From Pythium myriotylum (Eukaryota; Oomycota; Peronosporomycetes; Pythiales; Pythiaceae), in the NCBI GenBank assembly GCA_023091665.1, contig JALJCQ010000013.1, positions 2,294,001-2,358,000 of the forward strand: a DNA stretch of 64,000 bases, given 5' to 3'. Position numbers and translations under genes: made by a program. Under the pieces are notes generated by a model. The model did no database searches. It was not told the origin of the DNA and saw only the letters and a program-made list of their open reading frames with translations. Shown one piece after another: positions 52,401 to 61,103 of the stretch; position 1 is the first letter of the stretch; each line of letters begins with the position of its first letter.

Positions 52401-53474
52401 ATCATGTACGAGTACCACGATGCTCCAGTGAGTGGACATCGTGGACGTGAGAAGACATATCTCACGTTGAGTCGCGACTTTTATTGGCCTCGCCAATTCA
52501 AGTTCGTTCGCAAGTACGTCCGTGCTTGCGAGGTTTGCCAGCGAGTGAAGTCGGGACCTTCACTTCGCGCGCCGCTACAGTCTCTGTCGGTACCGACAGA
52601 GTGCTGGGAGTCCGTCTCCATGGATTTCATCTTCGGGTTTCCCGAAGATGAACAAAAGAACAACGGGATCCTCGTGTTCGTGGATCGTTTCAGCAAGATG
52701 GTGCATCTTGCTGCAGTTCCAGAGACGATCACAGCCGAAGGCTGCGCTCGCGTCTTCGTCGACACGGTGTTTCGACACCATGGACTGCCACGAGAGCTCG
52801 TGTCAGATCGAGATCCACGGTTCACCGCGGAGTTCTGGCGCGCCGTGTTCCGTTCCCTCGGAACACGAATCAAGATGTCGACCTCTGACCATCCTGAGAC
52901 CGATGGTCAGACAGAGCGCGCGAACCGCGTGATCGAAGAGATTCTTCGAGGCTACGTCCACTCGTTCTCGAGCTGGAGTGAGTTTTTGCCGATGGTCGAA
53001 TTCGCCATCAGCAACTCTGTGCATGCGTCGACGACGCATACACCGTTCTACGTGAATGGCCTCCGCCATCCACGTATTCCAACCCTTTTGGAGAGTGAGT
53101 CTCCTTCAGGGGAGGGAGGGACTCGCTCGAGCGAGCTACCGGACCGCTCTCGCTCCTCGGAGATCGACGTAATGGTCGATCCTCCCACCGATGACGCCCC
53201 AGTCATCGGTCGCGCTCGTGGGAACGACGACGACGACGACGACGATGAAGCCGACGACGCGCTCGAAGTCGATGATGACGACTTCGACGGCGACGAGAGC
53301 GATGGCGCTCTCGTCGAAGAAGAGATGGACATCCCAGCAAACGGAGTCAGCAGAGGACTTCTTGCTGAAGCGCCAAGCGGTTGTCCGCTTCGTACAGGAC
53401 TCGATCGCCCACTCGGTCGATCGACAGAAGATGAACTCAGACAAGAATGGAAGAGGAAACACTCTTTCATTTAA
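49449..53474 (+). CDS. pol: Pol polyprotein of the gypsy element (protease, RT, RNase H, integrase)
   Basis: The open frame 49449-53474 has no good ATG and is best read as a Gag-Pol extension made by -1 frameshifting. Order: aspartic protease (LVDCGASNNFV near 49650, with Cys in place of Ser/Thr of DSG); reverse transcriptase with LPREQ start region, MPQGLSNAPATF and the catalytic YFDDVFVHS near 51280; RNase H (VVCDASDFAIGAALMQFDDD near 51740); integrase with the zinc HH-CC region (GHRGREKTYL...CEVCQRVK), and catalytic Asp, Asp and Glu in SMDFIFGF, SDRDPRFT and ERANRVIEE. The frame then runs into an Asp-rich repeat and ends at 53474 without a chromodomain. Confidence 0.93.
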   Translation, partial: STKKRSGSVGAERPTDPVTSREFVGLLTKAAPKAQSLCFATPGDDEVLITLELEVEGASSSLRALVDCGASNNFVRRQSIESLGLDVVERDIPPTRMTVRLATGATVKVMKRVVGLHYTLEGNEHDDDFVVLDLDDKFDVILGLPWLRSHEPWISWRHRSVTMPAARSSGGHLMSALERPDARGRVEDECDGLISHSVVSTTAQDYDKESTFVVEPAAGVCVESQTAPKTSRASESHESSEEDPRANKSHEPRRQCLPQGQHYERKVSTSAARRQRRLSASTRTSSDGDLAAVAQLQLEESARIRPQEEAETIKVLVNDGTRVGASTLEVVAPPKSTSEITALPTLESKRFLRDLRQGKIAQICILVAEDECVTDIRSAVVFAEKERLLSSSSMDESVLDEKTRIERYSAQSWESLKGNPLYEDLVEFADVFPESVPCELPKDKGIRHEIDLKPGSKYCVMKQWPLPREQVEAIDKFFAERLAAGHVRESTSPHSSPTFCVRKATGGWRIVHAFSKLNAATIPAQTPIPRKDVTIDGMAKSTIFSSMDLMDGFYQILMRERDIDIPFTAVSTPSGLLWEWLVMPQGLSNAPATFNRCVSHLLRPVRAFAPSYFDDVFVHSRDMDGKTDLEVHRLHIREVLTLMRELKLYANLKKCIFAASEIPVLGCIVGKNGVRPDPEKIRAIKEWPTPLDVKGLRKFLGLAAYLHKYSRNYADMTVPLSRLLKKDTKWTWNAECQRSFEGIKQSLIESPVLAIADQDKPFHVVCDASDFAIGAALMQFDDDGAERVVCYQSRQLQPAERNYPVHDKELLAMKYALAKFRVYLLGDRPFKAFTDHASLRTAVNSPHLSQRMARWLSFFAEYNFSVEYKPGRLNVVADALSRRPDFEPTVVAQDSLNAASASSSSVPSSTLLDDIRAANAHDPEVVRLMAYLAEPSPQALKGLPASYRSKVHRYTQRNGLLFYSAVADDTPRVVVPGDHDLRLRIMYEYHDAPVSGHRGREKTYLTLSRDFYWPRQFKFVRKYVRACEVCQRVKSGPSLRAPLQSLSVPTECWESVSMDFIFGFPEDEQKNNGILVFVDRFSKMVHLAAVPETITAEGCARVFVDTVFRHHGLPRELVSDRDPRFTAEFWRAVFRSLGTRIKMSTSDHPETDGQTERANRVIEEILRGYVHSFSSWSEFLPMVEFAISNSVHASTTHTPFYVNGLRHPRIPTLLESESPSGEGGTRSSELPDRSRSSEIDVMVDPPTDDAPVIGRARGNDDDDDDDEADDALEVDDDDFDGDESDGALVEEEMDIPANGVSRGLLAEAPSGCPLRTGLDRPLGRSTEDELRQEWKRKHSFI
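49455..49494 (+). promoter_or_regulatory. Probable -1 ribosomal frameshift signal between gag and pol
   Basis: Slippery heptamer A-AAA-AAC at 49455-49461 is in the correct register (gag codons CAA AAA AAC). A 9-nt spacer is followed by a perfect 8-bp stem CAGTAGGG/CCCTACTG (49471-49494, 8-nt loop). The gag stop codon is inside the stem. Slipping back one base enters exactly the pol frame, open since 49449. A second perfect stem GTCAAGAG/CTCTTGAC (49505-49530) follows. Confidence 0.85.
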
Positions 53475-54252
53475 TGAAGGTGACTTAGTGTTGTTATCAA
53501 CGACTACACTACATACACATGCAGTTACCAACGTCGGTAGCAACAAGTTGCTACCGAAGTTCATCGGTCCGTTCCGCGTGCTCTGCCGCATGGGGCACGC
53601 GTATACGCTTGAGCTTCCTCGTAGGATGCGGACGCATCCTACGTTCTACGTTGGTCGCCTTCGTCCGTACCATCAGTACGACGGCGCTTCCGAACAATCG
53701 GAATCCCCGAGCGCTCGAGAGTCCCAAGGAGAAGCTTGTACTCCCGGACAAGCGTGTTCAACTCCGATTGAACACGGTCGTGCGAGCCCCGCAGCGTCGC
53801 CAGCTGCGTCTCCAGCCGCACTCGCTGCGACCGCTCCTCCGCAAGGTGTGCGCGGAGACGCTCCTGCGCAAGCTGGAGCCGAAGATCGTCCGAGTCGTCG
53901 CGACGAGCCGAGTACGACTCGTCGCGTTGAAGATACGTCGGCGCGGCCGGTGGATAATGTCTTCCCACCGCCGCCGCCCCCACTGGTTGACTCCAGTGGT
54001 GCTGAGCGCTGGATTGTTGAGCGCCTGCTGAATCATAGGGATCAGCAGGGCGGTAATCGAACGAAGTATCTCGTTCGATGGCGCGGCTATCCGCCATCTG
54101 CAGATAGCTGGGAGCCGCGCGAGGCTCTCCTCGAAGATGTTCCGGGTCTCGTCGCTCAGTACGACGAGATCCACCCGCTGCGTAAGGCAGCGAGGAAGCA
54201 GCACGCTCCTCGCTCGCGCGGCGGCGCTCGTAGATTTGCTCGAGGCCTGTAA
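53341..54252 (+). pseudogene. Integrase C-terminus and chromodomain, out of frame with pol
   Basis: The frame +1 relative to pol carries the natural continuation of the integrase: DFLLKRQAVVRFVQDSIAHS, then the GPF-type module (KLLPKFIGPFRVL), a Pro/Ala-rich linker and a chromodomain ending in WIVERLLNHRDQQGG, YLVRWRGYPPSADSWEP. Chromodomains direct chromovirus integration to marked chromatin. The pol frame overlaps it by about 130 nt, so a one-base indel or a programmed shift separates them. The Asp codon repeat (GAC)n at about 53225 is a likely place for slippage. Confidence 0.8.
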
Positions 54253-55380
54253 TGGCCTCGAGGAGGTCGGCAGGGATCCGACCTCTCCACCCTTCGCTGA
54301 GGTATTCCTCGCGAGTGACGCGATCAGCGTCAGGTAGACAGTGTGGGCAGGCTCCTCCCCACACGAAACAAGGCAAGCCATCCGGTGGACGCGCATTCGT
54401 CCACCAGTTTCGGAGAACCCTTCGAATTTCTCTCGTTGCGACTTGAGCACAACGAGCGAGGTCTTCATGCCTCCCTTGACCTTGACGTTGTCAAGGAATT
54501 GATTCCATCCCTGGATCAACGCAGGGAGGTCGCGATCAGTTGGTCTATCGTTGTGACGATAGAAACGCCGTTCGAAAAAGCATTCGATTAAAAATCGACG
54601 GCGCATATCGCGGTCGCGATATTGGCGCGCGACGTACGGATCGTCTTCGAGCCAACCGCAGTCGAAGAGATCGTACGTCCGCAAGGGATCGTGCGCACCA
54701 CTCCATCGGCTGATGTCGTAAGCCGATGGAAGCCAGGGTGTGACTTCTGGCACCGAGGATCTCAAGGCTCGATCCTCGGACTCTTGAGTCGCGTTGGTGA
54801 TGATCACCTCACGATAATGTCGATCGTGAGGGCTGGGATCTTCCGCGACCTCCCCATCCTCCTTCATCTGCTCGTCCGCCTCGCTGTACGGTGCCGAGTA
54901 GCTATTCGGCGACCGCTCGGACGACGAGCAGCTGAACAATGGCGATTCTTCGAAAGGACCGCGCGCGGCACGGTCCTCCGACTTGGCTTCTTCCTCGCCG
55001 TCGCTCTCGTCGTAATCGACGAGCTCCGACAGCGTCGGCGATCACTCTGGAGGCGCGGCTCTGCGTGCTGCGACGATCAACGTCGCAGCGCTCGCCGGCC
55101 CCTTCATTTCTTCGTCGCCGTCGGCCTCGACGTCGCAGTGCATCTCGGCGTCGGCCGACGGGTCTTCAGTCGTCTTGGACGACGGTGGATCACCACCGTC
55201 GTTATTCGCGGTGTCTTCAAGTGGCTCGGTCGAGGTGGCGCCCTCGCCGGCCGTCGAGTTGTCTTCAACCGCTGCGCTGGTGCGCGCAGCGGCATCCTCG
55301 CTCGCCTGAGCCGCGCTCATGGCGCGCACTGCCATTGCAGCGCGGTAGTCGGCGGCGCTGATGGTCTTCTTCGCGTCCAT
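53758..55380 (-). pseudogene. Antisense open frame between pol and the 3' LTR
   Basis: On the reverse strand a frame starts MDAKKTISAADYRAAMAVRA at 55380 and runs to 53758, interrupted only by one in-frame TGA at 55042-55044; the acidic style continues on both sides. Near 54376 another reverse frame takes over with better protein character (CFVWGGACPHCLPDADRVTR, then a coiled coil to 53639), suggesting one frameshift. A middle segment reads CGWLEDDPYVARQYRDRD. I recognise no family. Part overlaps the chromodomain on the other strand, where an open frame may be a shadow. The 54,260-55,380 part has no competing sense gene. Confidence 0.5.
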
Positions 55381-55509
55381 TCTCCGAATGGACCGCGACA
55401 TTGAAGGCGTTGATCGGTGACGATCAACGCCGCGGCTCGCGACTCGCCGTTGGACCAACTGACCAACAAGTGCTCCCTGTCGCAAGTCGTTCAATGCGAC
55501 TTTCGTCTT

Positions 55510-55522
55510 GAGGGGAGGGTGA
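55510..55522 (+). other. Polypurine tract
   Basis: GAGGGGAGGGTGA directly abuts the 3' LTR, the position of the plus-strand primer in LTR retrotransposons. Confidence 0.8.
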
Positions 55523-55857
55523 TGTAACGGGGTGTGCCCGTTACATGGTACGGACCCATGTCAATGGTGTCCGATAGGAACATCGTGAACCCATCTGGTT
55601 GCGATGTCTCCTGATTGGATAATATCCTACGATATTATCCCGATTTCCCACCAATCACGCTAGGGTCTTGTGATTGAGTGGATGGCAGAAATCCGAGGGC
55701 GGGTCTGCGAGGTTTTATATACAAGAGTAGGTTTTTCTAGGTTTCCTAATCCATAAATTCAGTTTCCCATTTGCCCAACCCAACACAAGTCCCTGTGTTG
55801 CGCGCTTCTTACACTGCTCCACAGTGTACGTGACGTAACGAGGTCAGCCTCGTTACA
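55523..55857 (+). repeat. 3' LTR of the gypsy element
   Basis: 335 bp, identical to the 5' LTR except for one A missing in the run after TTTTATATACA and a C for T near the end (GCCTCGTTACA against GCCTTGTTACA). Confidence 0.95.
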
Positions 55858-55862
55858 CGAGT

Positions 55863-56574
55863 TCCTACATCTAGCCATATGTGCCTCCTACACAGAGTTT
55901 ACATACAATTATTATTGTCTACGCTTCGTACCCACTTTCATATGCCTCGATCACTTCGCGGTAGACAATGTTTCTTTGTGAAAGTGTCGTGAGGAAACTG
56001 AAAAATCGGGTCTTGACGTACGTAGACCGACTTCCAGTTTCCGTAGACAACAAAAACTTTATGGGGGAATGGCCTTTTCCACGAGACTTCTTGACTCGCA
56101 ACAAGGAACTTCGGATATCTCGGACTCTTTGAAGTGGAAGCTCGAGAATCCAACACGTCGTTACATGGGTACCTCACACACCTAGTTGCTTCGGAGAGAC
56201 TTAGCGCTTGCAGACGCTGGTGTCGGGTGGCCCTTTAGGTCTCTTCGCCCTAGGACCAACACCGACGGCTGACTGCACAAGTTTGGCCTCTACGCCCCCC
56301 TCCCCTCCGTAGACTTACTGCACAAGTCCAAAGAGGGGTCACTTAGAAACGAATTAGAGACGATAGACGGAGGGAGCACTAAAGAGACTTCTTGACGAGG
56401 GGGAAATTTTGGAACTGACTCCCAGAACGTGCGGTGGGAAGTCAACCACCACCGTTCTGGGTTATTGGGTGTTTGCTAACCAAATCACCCAAGCACCTAC
56501 AGCCCTCTGTTGGGGCAATACACACTACACCCCGGGGGCTCAATAAAGCTTCCTACGCTACTCCTACTGTTTTT
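55863..56574. other. Intergenic, with a compound hairpin
   Basis: No recognised gene. A reverse frame at 55938-56177 is protein-like but unmatched. At 56421-56461 CCCAGAACG/CGTTCTGGG encloses GGTGG/CCACC, a stem of about 14 bp. The region probably belongs to older repeat DNA into which the gypsy element inserted. Confidence 0.45.
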
Positions 56575-56575
56575 A

Positions 56576-56963
56576 ACCATTTCGCAATCACCTCCGTGCA
56601 AACAGGGATTGTATGGATACTTTAACCCTTTCGCAATCAGTAAAAATTACACGTTTTGAGGGTTTCTCATAATCTGGTGTGATTGAACCCCTCAGAACGT
56701 GTAAATTTTACACGTTTTACAAAACCCGTCCTTGAAGTTTCGCAAAAACCTCAACATAACCTCAAAACCTATCAAGGTTAAATAGCAATAACCTCGAAAC
56801 TTATTTGCAATTTTGCGAGGTTTTATTACAAAAGGCGGTAGGTTTGCGGGAAACTCCACCTGTCGCAATTCCAGAACGTGTAAAATTTACACGATCTGGA
56901 AATTTTGACTTGATTAAAGTATCCATACAATCCCTGTTTGCACGGAGGTGATTGCGAAAGGGT
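56576..56963. mobile_element. MITE with about 50-bp terminal inverted repeats and TA target sites
   Basis: The left end (56576-56625) and right end (56914-56963) are inverted copies with one mismatch (ACCATTTCGCAATCACC... against ACCCTTTCGCAATCACC...). The dinucleotide TA flanks both ends, the duplication typical of Tc1/mariner transposons. The 388-bp element has no open frame. Its AT-rich interior carries further palindromes of the form AACGTGTAAA-TTTACACGTT near 56697 and a degenerate copy near 56877. Confidence 0.8.
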
Positions 56964-58101
56964 TATGAGACGAAGTGCCCTCGTCTCTCGCTGCCTGGTC
57001 CCAGGTTGTGGGAGCTGGCACAGAGCTGGATTAGTTGACTAGGAAATTAAATGACAAGAGTTAGTAGGTGGCGGTAGCCTGGTACACTGTACCAGCTACT
57101 CACCCACCTTTCCAGTCTGGCACAGTGTGCCAGGAACTGGGTTCATCCACTGGACCTTCCCAGTGGGTGATTTTCTGTCTGGTTTGAGCTGGCTTCCTCC
57201 GGATGTTGACCAGATTCATCCATTCCGGAAACTGGTTTTTACCGGTTTTCCCAGTTCGGATTGTGCAATTTCCAGTTAGACCACACAGAGTAGGGTTATT
57301 ATCAGATCTGGTAGTTAAGTAGGTAGGGTTCAGGGAGCCAGTTCCTGGCTCCCCTTAGGGTTTTACCCTGTATTCAAAAGACTTCGCTTTTTGCTCTCAA
57401 CTCCCCAAGTCTCCTCCGTCGAACCGCGGGAGGACCCAGCGTCTACACCACAAGGTAAGCCTGTGTGTGTTGGATTTGCCCTAGCGGACTGTGTGCGCGT
57501 GTGTCTGGCTGCTGGTGCGTGGGTATTGGTGTGTTTGCGAGTGAGGAGAGGAGCCAACCCCCTTTCCAGCCCTTGAGGCACCTGCAAAGGGTACTAGTTT
57601 GTACTAGAGACCTGGAGCACTCCATATTCTTGCGTATTCTTGTGTTGCGATAGCTGGGAACTGGTCGTAGTTCCCCAGTTAAAGTAATACACTTCATTTG
57701 GTTGAGAGAGAGTTTCCCAGATCCCAGAGTGGATCTCCAGTGTCCTGGCGGATCGAGGTCGTCCTCCGTCCCAGGCGAGACTCAGCGGATCGAAGCTAGG
57801 CTTCCGTCCTGGGTCTAAGTGTGTCGTTTGTATTTGTGTATTAAAAGACTGGTCCTCATCGTTACCTAAAGCTGGTTGAGCCATCTTGGGTTGGTGGAAT
57901 ACTCCAAGTGGACGTATTTCCCCATACTTCAAAGCTCAAAAGAACCGATCAAGGGATACATAACGTGAGGTACGAAGCCGGAACTTGGGTTTTCACAACG
58001 GGCCCAAGTTCGCCTGCGTGTATTCCCCATATACACGCTAGGTCTATACCCTTTTCCAGCTCCAGAAGCTAGCGAAAAGGCAGCGCACTTCATCACAACT
58101 G
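56964..58101. other. Presumed 5' LTR and leader of the second gypsy-like element
   Basis: No coding sequence. The DNA shares the CCAG/CTGG-rich style of the downstream gag. LTR ends could not be defined because the partner LTR is outside the window. Confidence 0.35.
57079..57133. repeat. Pair of 17-bp palindromes CTGGYACA-n-TGTRCCAG
   Basis: CTGGTACACTGTACCAG (57079-57095) and CTGGCACAGTGTGCCAG (57117-57133) are both perfect palindromes with one central base, start to start 38 bp. They lie upstream of the second gypsy-like element and could be dimeric protein-binding sites in its LTR. Confidence 0.75.
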
Positions 58102-59016
58102 GTGCGTATCCCAGGAGCTAGTACTGGTCGTGCGAGTATGTCCGCTATTGGTGAGTCTGACACTAACCAGGCCGAGATGGTCAAACCATTCTCGTTTGTG
58201 GTAGATGAAGACCAGTCGACCGGTGTCCAGGAAGCTAGTCAGCGTTCCGGCACCACTAGCCAGCCTACGACCCGCTCTGGCGGTCGTGGAGCTGGTTCAC
58301 GCCAGCAAGTCGTTGGCAAGATGGGGCAGTCCTCCGCTGCCCGTCGTCGTGTGCTTATGCCTGACGACGACGAAGAAAAGGAGCCTTCTGGCTCGGCAAT
58401 CCCACGCCGAGCTAGCCCGCGCAAAGGAAGCACTGAGTATGGCTCACCTCGTGCTAGTATCAGCAGTCTCGATCTGGGTGACGTCGCTTTGCGAGCTGGT
58501 AAGACCAAGTCCAGCCTCCAAGACCAAGCCGAAGCAGCTTCGAGCCAGTCGAAGGCTAGGAAGAAGGCTGGGAAGCCAGGAAAAGGTCGTGGTGGCAAGC
58601 CAGTAGCTGGGAAGTCGCCAAGTACCAGTTCGACCAACGAAGTCGTGAAGCCGCGACCTGGAACCGAGATGACGGCTCGAGACGACCGTGCGAGGGACCT
58701 AGTTCATCCAGGCGGTGAGCTGGGAGGCGTTTCAGCCGCCAGAAGTGGTCGCTCCAAGATTCACGACGCCTTCGTGATCCAGGAGTGCGTTGACATCTGG
58801 AGTCACGCACCGGAAGACCTTATCCTGCCTCGAGAAGCTGGATCGCCCAACCTCGGGCCCAGACAAGTCATCGAGCGAAGCTCGGATGTGCTGGACAAGT
58901 TTCACGACCCAGGCTCGTGGTTGACATTATCAGCACGACGAATCCGCTGTCGCCACGAAACGTCCTGCACGTTGTCCGGTTGGAAGGTCTATCTGGCATC
59001 GAGATGTTGGCATTGA
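58102..59016 (+). CDS. N-terminal Gag frame of second gypsy-like element
   Basis: 304 codons, Ser/Gly/Arg/Ala-rich and probably disordered (GGRGAGSRQQVVGKMGQSSA), ending out of frame at 59016. Protein character passes to the overlapping -1 frame at about 58917. Either a frameshift mutation separates the two gag halves or they are joined by recoding; no clear slippery site is seen at this junction. Confidence 0.6.
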   Translation: MRIPGASTGRASMSAIGESDTNQAEMVKPFSFVVDEDQSTGVQEASQRSGTTSQPTTRSGGRGAGSRQQVVGKMGQSSAARRRVLMPDDDEEKEPSGSAIPRRASPRKGSTEYGSPRASISSLDLGDVALRAGKTKSSLQDQAEAASSQSKARKKAGKPGKGRGGKPVAGKSPSTSSTNEVVKPRPGTEMTARDDRARDLVHPGGELGGVSAARSGRSKIHDAFVIQECVDIWSHAPEDLILPREAGSPNLGPRQVIERSSDVLDKFHDPGSWLTLSARRIRCRHETSCTLSGWKVYLASRCWH

Positions 59017-61103
59017 TCCAGTCTGCTCTGTTCGAAGCTGGGTATTCGTTCATGAACCTGGTCCCAGCTGCACTTCGTCATGCTCCAGAGTTAGCAGGCC
59101 TCCATCTGCACGAAGTTGAGGTGAAGGTCCGGTCAGCTAGATATCTACTCTCGCTGGAAGTCCAAGAGTGGACCAGGTTTCGAAGCATTCGACCCGAGCA
59201 ACGGTCTCCAACGGTATCGTCCAGATCCCCAGTCGACGTCAACGCCATACGCAAGCCAGAGTCGATTCTGAGCTCGAGTGACGGTATTCCAGGCCGGCAA
59301 TCGAGTCTTCTAACTAGTCAGTTCTCGTTCCTGGCACCGCAAGCTGGTACGCGCGCACCGACAGACCTGGTTCAGTCTTCATCGAGCCAGTCAGCCGGTC
59401 AGAGCCTTGCGTTTGGTCCAGCTCGACCAGAAGTCCAACCACAACGGTTTGTTGATCCTAACAACTACCGTTTCCAGCAACCTGCCGTCGCTCCAGTGGC
59501 TTCGGCGCCACTTGCGTTTGGTTCGCATCTGCAGCAGTCAGCTCATGCGCCTCCAGCACCAGCACTCGTGAATGCGCCTTATCCGGCTCCTGGTGTCACT
59601 TTCCATGCAGCTCCTGCTCTGATCCAGCCAGCGGATGCGTCGTTCTATCTGGGATCAGGAGTTGGCGACCGCGCTGGAGGTTTTGTCTCGGGTAGGCCAA
59701 CACCACGTCGAGTGGATGCCCAGGCAGCCTCCGCGCCGTTGTCAGCTCCGGTTCCAGTCCACGCAGAAGCTTTTCCAGCTGGACGTTACACCAGTGATGG
59801 TGCTGGAGAGTCTAGAGCTCGTAGAGTGCCCGACTATGGCGCTAACGAGCTGGGAAGTGCCTTACCAGCCTCCGTGATGCCACCGAGCCAGCTAGGCCAG
59901 TCAGTCCCACGACCGTTTGTGCCAAATCGGTATCTAGACAAGTTTACTGGTCTGGAGTCACTAGCTGACCGCAAACTCTGGTATAAAGAGTATGTGTACC
60001 TTGCAGACAGTGGTTACTGGACTGACACCGAGCGGTGCCGGAATATCGAGCTATGCCTTCGTGGTCCAGCTGAGGCCTGGCTCCAACAACTTGGGTCAGC
60101 TCGCCGGAGCTGGAACTCGCTGAGTTCAGCGTTCCAGAGCGAGTTCTGCGTCGCTAGAGGGTCCCCGTTCGAAAAGTACTTTGAGTTGACCCAGCGGAAG
60201 GACGAGACTCCGCTCCAGCATCTATGGCGTTTGAATGCAGCGGCAGTCAAGGCTTGCATCCCGCTGACCAGCTCGACTGACCTCAAGAACCATCTGGATC
60301 GCTTCATCAAGAGCCTGGCTAGCGAAAGCGCCAGGAATGCGTTCAGAGGGCGTTCTTATGAGTCGCTGGCCCAGCTCGAGGATGCAGCCCGGGATCTGGA
60401 CCGAGAAGTGGACCGGGATGACTATCGTCGCTCCAGCCGGCACCAGGATCGCGATCGCGAACGCGAACGCTCGATTCCCAGGTCGGCGACCATCTATTAT
60501 GCTTACGACGGCGACGAAGATGGTGAAGAAGCTGGGTGGGGACTGGGCGATGAGCGTCGAGTGCATTTCGACGACGATGAGCCAGGCGATTGCTACGCTG
60601 AGTCGGTTTACCAGTTGTCAGGCCGCGTTCAGAACCAGCATCCAAGTCGCTGGAGGCCAGGTAGCCAGGATCAGAGTCATTCTGGTCGATACGGTCCAAG
60701 CTCTAGCCAGTCAAGTCGTCACGCTATGACTCAAAGCCCAGCCTCGCACCAGTCGGGTCAAGCTCCTTTCGCTCGCTCGGCCCAGCTTCCCAGCTCCGGC
60801 ACAAGTGTTTCTGGCTCAGCCGGTCGTTCTCGACCTGGCTTAAGCGTTCAGAGTCCTCGCGGACCGAACTGCTTCAATTGCGACGAGCCAGGACACTGGG
60901 CGAGTGACTGCCCGCAGAAAGGTTTCTGTTCTCTCTGCGAGGCGCCAGGTCATCGGCCTGAGTCGTGCCCAAGGAAGTGCTCGTTCTGTGACGAGGTGCA
61001 CTCTCCAGGCGACTGCGAGCTAAAGAAGGCTCTCAAGTCCTTGGTTAAGGGTGAGGCGAAAGCCAGTGCTGCTTCAGCCGGCCCAGCCCAGCCTTTAAAC
61101 TAG
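58917..61103 (+). CDS. gag: Gag of second gypsy-like element, capsid and three zinc knuckles
   Basis: Up to 728 residues. After a long Pro/Ala/Ser/Gln linker, the capsid-like part reads LDKFTGLESLADRKLWYKEY, GPAEAWLQQLGSARRSWNSL and DETPLQHLWRLNAAAVKACI, the retrotransposon Gag pattern. Three Cys-His boxes follow: CFNCDEPGHWASDC, CSLCEAPGHRPESC and the shorter CSFCDEVHSPGDC. The gene ends CCT TTA AAC TAG, a slippery heptamer abutting the stop. Confidence 0.85.
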   Translation: MVDIISTTNPLSPRNVLHVVRLEGLSGIEMLALIQSALFEAGYSFMNLVPAALRHAPELAGLHLHEVEVKVRSARYLLSLEVQEWTRFRSIRPEQRSPTVSSRSPVDVNAIRKPESILSSSDGIPGRQSSLLTSQFSFLAPQAGTRAPTDLVQSSSSQSAGQSLAFGPARPEVQPQRFVDPNNYRFQQPAVAPVASAPLAFGSHLQQSAHAPPAPALVNAPYPAPGVTFHAAPALIQPADASFYLGSGVGDRAGGFVSGRPTPRRVDAQAASAPLSAPVPVHAEAFPAGRYTSDGAGESRARRVPDYGANELGSALPASVMPPSQLGQSVPRPFVPNRYLDKFTGLESLADRKLWYKEYVYLADSGYWTDTERCRNIELCLRGPAEAWLQQLGSARRSWNSLSSAFQSEFCVARGSPFEKYFELTQRKDETPLQHLWRLNAAAVKACIPLTSSTDLKNHLDRFIKSLASESARNAFRGRSYESLAQLEDAARDLDREVDRDDYRRSSRHQDRDRERERSIPRSATIYYAYDGDEDGEEAGWGLGDERRVHFDDDEPGDCYAESVYQLSGRVQNQHPSRWRPGSQDQSHSGRYGPSSSQSSRHAMTQSPASHQSGQAPFARSAQLPSSGTSVSGSAGRSRPGLSVQSPRGPNCFNCDEPGHWASDCPQKGFCSLCEAPGHRPESCPRKCSFCDEVHSPGDCELKKALKSLVKGEAKASAASAGPAQPLN
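61094..61100 (+). promoter_or_regulatory. Slippery heptamer T-TTA-AAC at the gag stop
   Basis: TTTAAAC is in the correct register (gag codons CCT TTA AAC) directly before TAG. A -1 slip enters the protease frame, which is open from here through 62602. GC-rich DNA just downstream (CCGGGGACCCGAGGGGATCC) can fold into a hairpin. Confidence 0.75.

Larger units (their letters stand above)
47988..55862 (+). mobile_element. Full-length Ty3/gypsy LTR retrotransposon with chromodomain
   Basis: The element spans 47993-55857 and is flanked by the exact 5-bp target duplication CGAGT (47988-47992 and 55858-55862). It has two LTRs of 336 and 335 bp, both TGTAAC...GTTACA, that differ by only one substitution and one indel; a primer site; gag with a zinc knuckle; pol in the order protease, RT, RNase H, integrase (gypsy order); a chromodomain; and a polypurine tract. 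The near-identical LTRs point to recent insertion. A frame break before the chromodomain suggests this copy is defective or uses recoding there. Confidence 0.95.

Noticed and set aside
55938..56177. 79-codon reverse frame after the gypsy element
   Set aside because: Protein-like but unmatched and isolated; probably a fragment of an older repeat.
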